A stretch of 64,000 nucleotides of DNA, taken from an uncultured Lachnospiraceae bacterium. Lineage in GTDB: Bacteria > Bacillota > Clostridia > Lachnospirales > Lachnospiraceae. Positions 1 through 7,277 of the stretch are shown here, one piece after another (positions within the stretch are counted from its first letter, which is position 1; every line of letters begins with the position of its first letter). The notes under the pieces were generated by a model, which was given only the letters and a program-made list of their open reading frames with translations, did no database searches and was not told where the DNA came from. The stretch is from NCBI GenBank assembly GCA_910586255.1, contig CAJUHR010000023.1, positions 1 to 64,000 on the forward strand, given 5' to 3'. A program made the translations under genes and the position numbers.

Positions 1-2
1 TG

Positions 3-254
3 GAAGCAGGAAATATGTATGAGATGTACGGTGTCGCCGCAGGCGTTATCGGCGGAATCTCCCCCTTGGGAGGAACCGGACTTTTACTGGGAACCTTCGC
101 CGGCGCCGCCGTCTGGCAGACACTGGAAAACGGGCTGAACATGATTGGCGCCCAGGTGGGAATCCAGCGGTTAGTAATCGGCATTATCGTGGTGTTCTCC
201 GTGCTTTTGGATGTGGTGGTTCGGTCCGGAAATTTCGGAAAGAAATCCAGCTGA
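3..254 (+). CDS. Ribose-type sugar ABC transporter permease, C-terminal end (partial)
   Basis: The reading frame is open from the first bases of the window, so only the last 83 residues are seen. They carry the glycine-rich stretch near the end of RbsC/BPD_transp_2 permeases (VIGGISPLGGTG) and two hydrophobic segments, then stop with a short basic tail. The family forms the membrane channel of carbohydrate importers of the ribose/xylose/galactose class. A sugar-binding protein gene follows 92 bp downstream on the same strand, as is usual for these transporters. The substrate cannot be read from this fragment. The family call is good; the exact sugar is unknown. Confidence 0.85.
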   Translation, partial: EAGNMYEMYGVAAGVIGGISPLGGTGLLLGTFAGAAVWQTLENGLNMIGAQVGIQRLVIGIIVVFSVLLDVVVRSGNFGKKSS

Positions 255-290
255 GAAAGCAATGCTGTACCGGTAATTCGAGTGATATTT

Positions 291-313
291 AACCGGTCCC
301 GAGACAACCGGTT
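291..313 (+). other. Intergenic hairpin between permease and binding-protein genes
   Basis: A 7-bp perfect stem (AACCGGT paired with ACCGGTT) with a 9-nt loop lies between the permease stop and the binding-protein start. No T-run follows, so it is not a standard terminator. Such hairpins between transporter genes often stabilise or partly attenuate mRNA so that the binding protein is made in excess; that role is inference. Confidence 0.45.
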
Positions 314-346
314 ATCTATAAAACCTATTAAAAAGGAGGATGTTTT

Positions 347-2206
347 ATGAAGAAAAGGTTACTTGCCATGTTAAGCTGCGCGGTACTTCTGGCAGCGTCT
401 GTCACAGGGTGCAGCAGCTCCAAGCCGGCAGAGTCAGCGGCGGCTCCCGCGGGAAGCGAGGCAGCTACCGAGGCGGCCACTCAGACAGCCGAAAAGCCGG
501 CGGAAGGGGATGTGAAGATCGCCCTGATTACCATGGATTCCATTGACCAGCACTGGGTTACCTTAAATGAAGGCGCCCAGAAGGCAGCGTCCGAGCTGGG
601 AGTGACGGTTACCTTCATGTCGCCCAACACCAAGGATGACGCCCAGCAGATCGAGTGTGTCAACAATGCGGTAGCCGGAGGCTACAAGGCCATTATCGTG
701 GCGGCCAACGGCCCGGATGCCATTTCCTCAGCCCTTAAGGAGGCAGCCTCCTCCGGCGTGAAGATCGTCTATGTGGATTCCCCGGCAAACGTGGACGCGG
801 AGGCAACCTTCTCCACGGACAATGAGGCGGCAGGAAAGACCGCCGGCCAGGAGATGATCAAGGCTTTGGAGGCGGCAGGCGTCACCTCCGGAAAGATCGG
901 AATTGTCAATGTAAACGCGGCCACCGACTCCACCGTAAAGAGAGAGGCCGGCTTCCGCTCGGCATTTGAGGGCAAGGGCTATGAGCTGATGGAGACTCAG
1001 TACGGCGAGGGCGATGCAGCCAAATCTCAGACCATCGCGGAGAACTATATCACTCAGGGCGTTGTGGGTATCTTCGGATGCAACGAAGGGTCCACCACCG
1101 GAACCGGAAACGCCATCAAGGCTTCCGGCAATGGGAACATTGTGGGTGTGGGCTTTGATAAGTCGGATGCCATCTTAAACCTGATTGAGGATGGATATCT
1201 TCTGTGCACCATGGCCCAGAACCCGGATGTGATGGGTGAGGAAGGCGTGAAGGCAGCCGTTGCCGCGTTAAATGGCGAGTCTCTCGGCGGTAAGGTTACA
1301 GATACAGGCGTTTCTGCCATCAAGGCAGGCGGCAGTGCAGCTCCCGCGGCAGCTTCTGCCGGCGAGGCCGTAAAGGCAAGCCAGGAGTGGAAGATTGCCC
1401 TGATCACCATGGATTCCATTGACCAGCACTGGGTTACCTTAAATGAGGGAGCGCAGGAGATGGCAAAGGAGCTGGGTGTATCCGTTACCTTCATGTCGCC
1501 CAACACCAAGGATGACGCCCAGCAGATCGAGTGTGTCAACAATGCGGTAGCCGGAGGCTACAAGGCCATTATCGTGGCGGCCAACGGCCCGGATGCCATT
1601 TCCTCAGCCCTTAAGGAGGCAGCCTCCTCCGGCGTGAAGATCGTCTATGTGGATTCCCCGGCAAACGTGGACGCGGAGGCAACCTTCTCCACGGACAATG
1701 AGGCGGCAGGAAAGACCGCCGGCCAGGAGATGATCAAGGCTTTGGAGGCGGCAGGCGTCACCTCCGGAAAGATCGGAATTGTCAATGTAAACGCGGCCAC
1801 CGACTCCACCGTAAAGAGAGAGGCCGGCTTCCGCTCGGCATTTGAGGGCAAGGGCTATGAGCTGATGGAGACTCAGTACGGCGAGGGCGATGCAGCCAAA
1901 TCTCAGACCATCGCGGAGAACTATATCACTCAGGGCGTTGTGGGTATCTTCGGATGCAATGAAGGGTCCACCACCGGAACCGGAAACGCCATCAAGGCTT
2001 CCGGCAACGCTGGTATCGTGGGCGTGGGTTTTGACAAATCGGATGCCATTATGAATCTGATCAATGACGGACATCTTCTGTGCACCATGGCCCAGAACCC
2101 GGATGTGATGGGTAAGGAGGGCGTGAAGGCTGCTGTCAAGGCTCTGGAAGGGGAGTCCCTGGGCGGAGCTGTGCAAGATACGGGAGTTTCTGTTCTGACT
2201 AAGTAA
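347..2206 (+). CDS. Sugar ABC transporter substrate-binding lipoprotein with two tandem binding domains
   Basis: This 619-residue protein starts at an ATG placed after AAAGGAGG. It has a lipoprotein signal peptide (LAASVTGC, lipid-carrying Cys at about residue 22), a short Ala/Glu-rich linker, and then two complete periplasmic-binding domains of the ribose/galactose (Peripla_BP_4) class. Each domain begins with the motif ALITMDSIDQHWVTLNEG and spans about 285 residues. Normal family members have one domain and about 320-370 residues, so this is an in-frame tandem duplication with an 876-bp (292-codon) period. The second domain starts directly after an Ala-rich linker without its own signal peptide. 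The upstream permease is its likely partner; no ATPase gene is in the window. The ligand is not predictable from sequence. Confidence 0.9.
   Translation: MKKRLLAMLSCAVLLAASVTGCSSSKPAESAAAPAGSEAATEAATQTAEKPAEGDVKIALITMDSIDQHWVTLNEGAQKAASELGVTVTFMSPNTKDDAQQIECVNNAVAGGYKAIIVAANGPDAISSALKEAASSGVKIVYVDSPANVDAEATFSTDNEAAGKTAGQEMIKALEAAGVTSGKIGIVNVNAATDSTVKREAGFRSAFEGKGYELMETQYGEGDAAKSQTIAENYITQGVVGIFGCNEGSTTGTGNAIKASGNGNIVGVGFDKSDAILNLIEDGYLLCTMAQNPDVMGEEGVKAAVAALNGESLGGKVTDTGVSAIKAGGSAAPAAASAGEAVKASQEWKIALITMDSIDQHWVTLNEGAQEMAKELGVSVTFMSPNTKDDAQQIECVNNAVAGGYKAIIVAANGPDAISSALKEAASSGVKIVYVDSPANVDAEATFSTDNEAAGKTAGQEMIKALEAAGVTSGKIGIVNVNAATDSTVKREAGFRSAFEGKGYELMETQYGEGDAAKSQTIAENYITQGVVGIFGCNEGSTTGTGNAIKASGNAGIVGVGFDKSDAIMNLINDGHLLCTMAQNPDVMGKEGVKAAVKALEGESLGGAVQDTGVSVLTK
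608..1959 (+). repeat. Near-identical in-gene direct repeat, period 876 bp
   Basis: By eye, 608-1083 and 1484-1959 match base for base over about 476 bp. Similarity continues at a lower level on both sides (from about 515 against 1391, and on to about 1320 against 2196). The perfect core flanked by diverged ends points to gene conversion between the two domain copies or to a very recent duplication. Confidence 0.9.
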
Positions 2207-2226
2207 AAGGATGCAGGGAATATAAC

Positions 2227-2283
2227 AGGCAAACAAAGCCCCCGCAGACACACGGAGTGTGTCTGCGGGGGCTTTGTTTGCCT
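2227..2283. terminator. Long bidirectional terminator-like hairpin
   Basis: A perfect 27-bp inverted repeat (2227-2253 against 2257-2283) with a 3-nt loop follows the binding-protein stop. The stem core is GC-rich (CCCCCGCAGACACAC) and its base is AT-rich (CAAACAAAG/CTTTGTTTG), so it could terminate transcription in either direction. The stem is unusually long for a simple terminator. Confidence 0.85.
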
Positions 2284-2334
2284 GTGACGGGGGAATTAGA
2301 GAGGCGTTTTTTAAACCCATACAGTAAATTTTTC

Positions 2335-2363
2335 TTGCAGCTCACATGAGCTCATGCTATAAT
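2335..2363 (+). promoter_or_regulatory. Sigma-A type promoter upstream of the decayed fic gene
   Basis: TTGCAG (2335-2340), a 17-bp spacer and a consensus TATAAT (2358-2363). The spacer contains the palindrome ATGAGCTCAT, which could be an operator. About 95 nt of leader follow, including a hairpin around 2384-2405 (GGCCC/GGGCC). The promoter seems intact although the gene it serves looks broken. Confidence 0.7.
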
Positions 2364-2458
2364 ATTTTCAAAGCAATGATTTCTGCGGTTGGCCCGTAAG
2401 GGGCCACAAGACCGATTTTGCAGCAATGCTGTGTCAGTGAGAGTTCTTATCCTTCTAT

Positions 2459-2932
2459 GTGAAATCCTGCTTTAAAATTCACCAGAAAAATGAAAAGCAG
2501 GAGGGAACCGATGCTAACACGAGAGCAAAATATATTTGCAGGGTGAATGAGTACGTATCAAGAAACGAAAGCCTTGAATGGGGAGTATTGCGCAAAGGAA
2601 CGGTTGGAGTTGGCGATTATATACCAACGATTCCGGTTGAAGAAGATGTTTTGGAAGAGATTGACCGCATAAATAAAATAAGCCAATCTGTTGACAGGGC
2701 ATTAGAATATTTTGCATATGTTTGCAAACAACAATTACTTTGGGATGGAAGCAAACGAACTTCCACTATGATTGCCAGTAAAATTTTGATACAAAACGGA
2801 GAGGGCATATTGACTATCGGAAAAAATAATGCGGAAGAATTTAATATAACTTTAAATAATCGGTATTTAAAAAATAAGGTGCAGCCATTAAAAGACTGCT
2901 TGAAGAAATGTATCAGAATCCTGGAAATTTAG
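2459..2932 (+). pseudogene. Fic/DOC-family protein remnant, N-terminally broken
   Basis: The 157-residue frame matches the C-terminal half of a Clostridial Fic-like family: RVNEYVSRNESLEWGVLR, then the active-site region LLWDGSKRT and TIGKNNAEEFN. In canonical Fic enzymes this region is HPFxxGNxRT, so the catalytic His is absent here (Gln/Leu at that place), as I recall for this subfamily, and the Asn is a Ser. The GTG start at 2459 has no convincing ribosome-binding site. An ATG at 2511 does have one (AGGAGGG), but reads only 11 codons (MLTREQNIFAG) in another frame before a stop. I read this as a gene whose start and middle were lost by deletion, with the fragments joined out of frame. A short functional protein from the GTG cannot be excluded. 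Confidence 0.6.
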
Positions 2933-2977
2933 CTCACATATCAAAAGACATCTTTTTTAAAAAATGTAAATGACATA

Positions 2978-3006
2978 TTGAAATCTATTCTCGGAAACGG
3001 TATAAT
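2978..3006 (+). promoter_or_regulatory. Sigma-A type promoter for luxS
   Basis: TTGAAA (2978-2983), a 17-bp spacer and a perfect TATAAT (3001-3006), 60 bp upstream of the luxS start. No SAM or SAH riboswitch-like structure is apparent in the short leader. Confidence 0.8.
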
Positions 3007-3065
3007 CGAGAGGTTACAGAAGAAAAGCTTGTAAAGAAAAAGTAAGAGGAAAGGAAACTTATCCT

Positions 3066-3548
3066 ATGGAGAAAATAACTAGCTTTACCATCAACCATTT
3101 AGAGCTTCTTCCCGGTGTGTATGTGTCCCGGAAGGATAAGGCAGGGGACGCGGTTATCACCACCTTTGACATCCGGATGACCCGGCCCAATTTTGAACCG
3201 GTGATGAATACGGCGGAGGTTCACACCATTGAGCATTTGGGGGCCACCTATCTGCGCAATCACGAGGAATTTTCAGAGAAGGTTCTGTACTTTGGCCCCA
3301 TGGGCTGCCGGACAGGCTTTTATCTTTTGCTGGCGGGAGATTATGAGTCAAGGGATATTGTTTCGCTGATGGTGGAAATGTTTACCTTTATCCGGAGCTT
3401 TGAGGGGGAGGTGCCGGGGGCGGCCGCCAGGGACTGCGGCAATTATCTGGACATGAACCTGCCCATGGCAAAGTATCTGGCAGACCGTTTTTTAAAAGAG
3501 ACTTTGCTGGTGATTGACGAGAAGCGCCTGAACTATCCCGAGGGGTAA
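3066..3548 (+). CDS. luxS: S-ribosylhomocysteine lyase LuxS
   Basis: 160 residues, the usual LuxS length. The enzyme cleaves S-ribosylhomocysteine to homocysteine and DPD, the precursor of autoinducer-2, in the activated methyl cycle. The metal-binding motif HTIEH (His53, His57) and the third ligand Cys124 (ARDCGNY) are present, as is the catalytic Cys81 in GPMGCRTGFY. A strong promoter lies upstream, and a sigma-like gene follows 14 bp downstream, probably in the same transcript. No AI-2 receptor (LuxP or LsrB) can be identified with confidence in the window. The identification is secure. Confidence 0.97.
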   Translation: MEKITSFTINHLELLPGVYVSRKDKAGDAVITTFDIRMTRPNFEPVMNTAEVHTIEHLGATYLRNHEEFSEKVLYFGPMGCRTGFYLLLAGDYESRDIVSLMVEMFTFIRSFEGEVPGAAARDCGNYLDMNLPMAKYLADRFLKETLLVIDEKRLNYPEG

Positions 3549-3562
3549 GGAGGAGAGCCTGT

Positions 3563-4084
3563 ATGCACGATGATGTTTACCAGATGTATCTGGAGGAGGT
3601 GAAGCGGATTCCTGCCTGCACAAGAAAGGAGGAGCGCTTGCTTCTGGACCAGATTCGCAATGGCAATGCATCCGCCAGAGAACGGCTATTGGAGGGCATG
3701 CTTCATTTTGTGCTGGAGCTGTCGGGAAGATACAAAAATCGCGGACTTCCCATGGGAGATCTGGTTCAGGAGGCCAATATGGCTTTGCTTCTGGCTTTGG
3801 AGCAATATGAGAAGGGAGAGTTTCGCCGGCAGGTTGAAGATTTGGCCGTATCAAGGATTGAGGAGGCTTTAGAGCAGCAGAGCCAGGAAAAGCAAGCCGC
3901 TGAGGAGGTGGCAGCCCGGGTCAATGTGCTAAAGGATATCTCTCAGATGATGGCCGAGGAGTTAGGCCGGGAGGCCACGGTGGAGGAGCTGGCTGCCAAG
4001 ATGAAGATGACTGTAGAGGATATCAAGGATATCATGAAGGTAACCTTGGATGCCATGAGTGTCAGCCCTGAGGTGAGAATGTAG
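3563..4084 (+). CDS. Truncated sigma-70-like protein lacking promoter-recognition regions
   Basis: 173 residues. The start resembles sigma-70 regions 1.2 and 2.1-2.2 (YLEEVKRIPACTRKEE; GLPMGDLVQEANMALLLALE), the part that binds core RNA polymerase. Where region 2.3-2.4 should follow (usually an aromatic stretch such as FSTYATWWIRQ) the sequence is FRRQVEDLAVSRIEEALEQQ, without the aromatic melting residues. A region-3-like helix pair ends the protein (ELGREATVEELAAKMKMTVE), and region 4, which reads the -35 box, is missing. It is probably translated with luxS (14-bp gap, AAGGAGG). It could be a polymerase-binding modulator, a decoy or a decaying sigma gene. It is not a normal sigma factor. 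Confidence 0.7.
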   Translation: MHDDVYQMYLEEVKRIPACTRKEERLLLDQIRNGNASARERLLEGMLHFVLELSGRYKNRGLPMGDLVQEANMALLLALEQYEKGEFRRQVEDLAVSRIEEALEQQSQEKQAAEEVAARVNVLKDISQMMAEELGREATVEELAAKMKMTVEDIKDIMKVTLDAMSVSPEVRM

Positions 4085-4158
4085 GGAAGGATGGGGGCAT
4101 CGGGAAACCGAAGCAAAAAGGTCTGAGCGGGAATGAACCAGACAAAGGAGGAAAGACA

Positions 4159-4965
4159 GTGGAATTTCGATATCAGTTTGGCTTTATCGGTGCTGGCAAT
4201 ATGGGATTTGCCATTATGAAAGGTCTTTTAAAGACCTTTTCACCGGAAAATATCACCTTTTATGAGAAGGATCCGGAGAGGGCGGGGGATGTGGCAGCGT
4301 CTACGGCAGTTGTAGCAGCGGACAGCGCACTGGCCTGTGCATCTTCTTCCCAATATGTGATTCTGGCGGTGAAGCCTCAGCAGCTGGGCAAGGTGGCGGA
4401 GGCGATCGGTCGGAGGATCACGAAGGAACAGATCCTTATATCCATTGCCCCCGGTGTTTCGGTAGCTGACCTGAAGGGATTTTTCGGGGAGGATACCCGG
4501 GTGGTCCGGGCCATGCCCAATACACCGGCGCTGGTGGGGGAGGGGGTCAGCGGCGTCTGCTATGACGAGGCTTCTTTCTCCAAGGAGGAGCAGGCCACGA
4601 TCCGCTGCTTTTTTGAATCCTTTGGGCGGATGGTGCTGGTGGAGGAGAAGCTGATCAATGCAGTGGTCTGTGTCAGCGGCAGTTCCCCTGCCTATGTTTA
4701 TATGTTTATGGAAGCTTTGGCGGACAGCGGGGTGAAATACGGTTTGCCCAGAAATGTGGCCTATGATCTGGCTGCTCAGGCAGTTTTGGGAAGCGCGAAG
4801 ATGCTTTTGGAGACCGGGGCACATCCCGGAAAGTTAAAGGATCAGGTGTGCTCTCCCGGGGGGACCACTATTGCAGCGGTGGCTGCCTTGGAGGAGCACG
4901 GTCTGCGAAACGCGGTGATGAAGGCCTGCGATGCCTGTTATGCCAAATGTGAGAATATCCGGTAG
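4159..4965 (+). CDS. proC: Pyrroline-5-carboxylate reductase
   Basis: 268 residues starting at GTG after AAAGGAGGAAAGACA. It reduces 1-pyrroline-5-carboxylate to proline with NAD(P)H, the last step of proline synthesis. The N-terminal Rossmann motif is FGFIGAGNMGFAIM. The central stretch RAMPNTPALVGEG and the C-terminal signature CSPGGTTIAAVAALE are typical of ProC and shape the dimer and active site. Length and motif order are normal. It lies in a same-strand series with luxS, the sigma-like gene and a Nudix hydrolase gene, but gaps of 75-90 bp leave the operon structure open. Confidence 0.96.
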   Translation: MEFRYQFGFIGAGNMGFAIMKGLLKTFSPENITFYEKDPERAGDVAASTAVVAADSALACASSSQYVILAVKPQQLGKVAEAIGRRITKEQILISIAPGVSVADLKGFFGEDTRVVRAMPNTPALVGEGVSGVCYDEASFSKEEQATIRCFFESFGRMVLVEEKLINAVVCVSGSSPAYVYMFMEALADSGVKYGLPRNVAYDLAAQAVLGSAKMLLETGAHPGKLKDQVCSPGGTTIAAVAALEEHGLRNAVMKACDACYAKCENIR

Positions 4966-5055
4966 AAGGGTCTGTAAGGCAGGACGGCCTGGGCCGGCCG
5001 AAGTAAGGGGGTTCTTTGCAGGTGCCCCTGCAAGAGAAAGAAGGGAACAAACGTC

Positions 5056-5625
5056 ATGGACAAGACAGAAGGAAAGCAGCAGGAGCAAAATGTGGTGGAG
5101 CCGGTTCAACGGCTGGATCGTCAGCTTAAGTATACGGGGACGATTTTAAAAATCTATCAGGACACAGTGGTGGCCAATGGCCATGAGGCACAGTGGGATT
5201 TTATTCACCATGACGGGGCGGCGGCAGTGATACCGGTGACCGATGAGGGTAAGATTCTGATGGTGCGCCAGTACCGCAATGCTCTGAATCGGGAGACCCT
5301 GGAGATTCCGGCGGGAAAGGTGGACGACCCCGATGAGCCCCGAATCCAGTGTGCATACCGGGAGCTGGAGGAGGAGACCGGATATCGCTGTGATAAGCTG
5401 GAATTTTTGATGCGGATGAACACCACAGTGGCATTCTGCGATGAGGCCATTGATATTTTTGTAGCCAGAAATCTGATTCCCTCCCATCAGCATCTGGATG
5501 AGGATGAGGTGGTGTATGTGGAGGAGTGGGATCTAAAGGATCTGGAGGAGATGATCTATGCCGGAAAGCTGACAGACGCCAAGACGACTGCGGCGATTCT
5601 GGCCTATGCCCGGAAATATTCATAA
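5056..5625 (+). CDS. Nudix hydrolase, ADP-ribose pyrophosphatase type
   Basis: 189 residues. The Nudix box runs from GKVDDPDEPRIQC to AYRELEEETGY, with the metal-binding REXXEE glutamates present. The preceding strand (GKILMVRQYRNALNRETLEIPAG) matches the NudF/ADP-ribose pyrophosphatase subgroup, which splits ADP-ribose into AMP and ribose 5-phosphate. In Bacillus a nudF gene also lies close to spoIIM and xerD, and here a spoIIM-like gene and xerD follow. That order supports the subgroup call. Activity on other nucleoside diphosphate derivatives is possible. Confidence 0.9.
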   Translation: MDKTEGKQQEQNVVEPVQRLDRQLKYTGTILKIYQDTVVANGHEAQWDFIHHDGAAAVIPVTDEGKILMVRQYRNALNRETLEIPAGKVDDPDEPRIQCAYRELEEETGYRCDKLEFLMRMNTTVAFCDEAIDIFVARNLIPSHQHLDEDEVVYVEEWDLKDLEEMIYAGKLTDAKTTAAILAYARKYS

Positions 5626-5671
5626 GAAGGCCTGGCCCTGCGTACATTGATAAAAAAACGGTGGACCAGGT

Positions 5672-6196
5672 ATGAGAAGAAACCAGGGGATTTATCTGCT
5701 GTTCTGGATCAGTGTGGGGCTGACCCTTATCACCATTGGGGCCAATCGGGTATTTGCTTCCGGGCTGGTAGATTATCGGGTATTATATCAGTATGTGCTG
5801 GAGGGGTGGCAGAGTACGGCCGCTGGAGACTGGAAGTGTGTGGCACGTATTTTACTGACGCGCATTTTTCAGACAGCAGCGGTGGAAGCTCTGTGCCGGA
5901 GCCGTTTTCACCGGGTGGCGGTTCCGATGCTTTTAGTATGGGCCGGATGTGTTGCCGGTCTGTCTTTGGTTTTGATGACCTGGTATCGGGGAGTTTTCGG
6001 ACTGATTGTTTTTCTTGTGTCCGTCTTTCCTCATCAGCTTTTTTATGGAACGGCCTGGGGAATTCTGCTTTTTAAATGTCTGTCCGGGTATGAGACCCGC
6101 AGACACCGTTTCTGGGGAGCAGTGATCGCGCTTCTGCTCTTTGGAATTTTGCTGGAGATTCATGTAAACGCCAGGCTTCTTTCTTTATTGTATTAA
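5672..6196 (+). CDS. Integral membrane protein, probable stage II sporulation protein M-like
   Basis: 174 residues with about four to five hydrophobic helices (YLLFWISVGLTLITIG near the N-terminus, VAVPMLLVWAGCVAGLSL and GLIVFLVSVFPHQLFYG in the middle, and FWGAVIALLLFGILLE at the end). Sequence alone gives only a weak family signal. The position between a nudF-like gene and xerD is the position of spoIIM in Bacillus and Clostridia. SpoIIM is a membrane part of the engulfment complex that degrades peptidoglycan at the sporulation septum. The call rests mainly on gene order and topology. Confidence 0.5.
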   Translation: MRRNQGIYLLFWISVGLTLITIGANRVFASGLVDYRVLYQYVLEGWQSTAAGDWKCVARILLTRIFQTAAVEALCRSRFHRVAVPMLLVWAGCVAGLSLVLMTWYRGVFGLIVFLVSVFPHQLFYGTAWGILLFKCLSGYETRRHRFWGAVIALLLFGILLEIHVNARLLSLLY

Positions 6197-6255
6197 AGGA
6201 TATAAATGTCATGAGGATTGCGGGAGCACAAAGTGCGGAGCAATCCGGTATCAGA

Positions 6256-6279
6256 GGGGTCAAAAGACCTTTTGACCCC
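6256..6279. other. Intergenic hairpin upstream of xerD
   Basis: GGGGTCAAAA (6256-6265) pairs perfectly with TTTTGACCCC (6270-6279) around a 4-nt loop. No T-run follows directly. It lies in a 170-bp gap that otherwise shows no gene. It may be a transcript-end structure for the spoIIM-like gene or part of a dispersed repeat; a genome-wide search would tell. Confidence 0.6.
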
Positions 6280-6365
6280 AACATCATGTCATTAAAGATT
6301 GGGAATGAATACAGGGATATAGAATGGGAAAATGGTAAATCTAAAAAGAACGGAGGACTTATGGC

Positions 6366-7241
6366 ATGCAGGAGGAGATTGACGCTTTTGCAGGCTACCT
6401 GGAAAATGTCAGGAAGGCATCGCGCAACACAGTGCTTTCCTATCGGCGGGATCTGACCCAGATGGCTTCTTATCTGGAACAACAGGGGATTGCCGAGATA
6501 TCAAAGGTGACCCAGACGAGTCTGAATTCCTACATACTATATTTGGAAGGACAAGGGAAGGCAACCACCACCATATCCCGGGTGATTGCGTCAGTTAAAG
6601 GATTTTTTCACTATGAGATTGGTGAAGGGAAGATTGGAAAGGACCCTTCCGAGATTTTAAAAACACCGAAGGTTGAAAAAAAGCCACCGGCGATTCTCTC
6701 TGTGGAGGAGGTGGAGGCGCTTTTGCGTCAGCCGGATGGGGATACACCCAAGGAGCTGAGAGATAAGGCGATGTTAGAGCTTCTTTACGCTACTGGAATC
6801 CGGGTGTCAGAGCTGATTGCCCTGCAGCTTTCGGATGTGAATCTGCAGGTGGGATTTATCGTCTGCAGAGACGGACTAAAAGAGCGGGTGATTCCCTTTG
6901 GAAAAACTGTCTGTGCTGCCATGAAGAATTATCTGGAACATTCCAGAGAATATCTCTTAAAGGGCGGGGAATCATCGTTTTTGTTTACCAACTGTAACGG
7001 ACGTCCCCTTTCCCGTCAGGGCTTTTGGAAAATTCTCAAATACTATGGGGACAAGGCGGGGATTGTCTCTGATATAACGCCTCATACTCTGCGCCATTCC
7101 TTTGCGGTTCATCTGATTCGGAACGGCGCGGATCTTCAGGCAGTAAAAAACATGCTGGGACATGCGGATCTTGCCACTACCCAGGTGTATATGCATTATA
7201 TGAAGCAGGATGCCATGCGTCTGGCTTATTCCGGAAAGTAA
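6366..7241 (+). CDS. xerD: Tyrosine recombinase XerD-like
   Basis: 291 residues, normal for XerD. The N-terminal SAM-like core-binding domain (about 1-90) is followed by the catalytic domain. Catalytic residues visible are Arg146 (ATGIRVSEL), a Lys in the DGLKERVIPF beta hairpin, His240 and Arg243 (HTLRHSF), a later His in MLGHADL and the nucleophile Tyr in TTQVYMHYM. XerCD-type enzymes resolve chromosome dimers at dif sites. The setting with spoIIM-like and housekeeping genes indicates the chromosomal enzyme rather than a mobile-element integrase. The ATG at 6366 is used because the nearby ATG at 6361 is out of frame. Confidence 0.88.
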   Translation: MQEEIDAFAGYLENVRKASRNTVLSYRRDLTQMASYLEQQGIAEISKVTQTSLNSYILYLEGQGKATTTISRVIASVKGFFHYEIGEGKIGKDPSEILKTPKVEKKPPAILSVEEVEALLRQPDGDTPKELRDKAMLELLYATGIRVSELIALQLSDVNLQVGFIVCRDGLKERVIPFGKTVCAAMKNYLEHSREYLLKGGESSFLFTNCNGRPLSRQGFWKILKYYGDKAGIVSDITPHTLRHSFAVHLIRNGADLQAVKNMLGHADLATTQVYMHYMKQDAMRLAYSGK

Positions 7242-7277
7242 AGAATATAGAACAGGGAAAGGAATCCGTAAGAATAC

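Noticed and set aside
481..1542. Paired identical reverse-strand open frames in the binding-protein gene
   Set aside because: They occur twice only because the binding domain is duplicated. The forward frame is a clear lipoprotein.
2364..2458. Leader upstream of the decayed Fic gene as a riboswitch
   Set aside because: A hairpin and some longer pairing are present, but I match no known class, and the gene that it would control is broken.
6366..7241. XerD-like gene as the integrase of the secretion locus
   Set aside because: It lies in the spoIIM/nudF housekeeping context, is 5 kb outside the set and has normal chromosomal XerD length and motifs.
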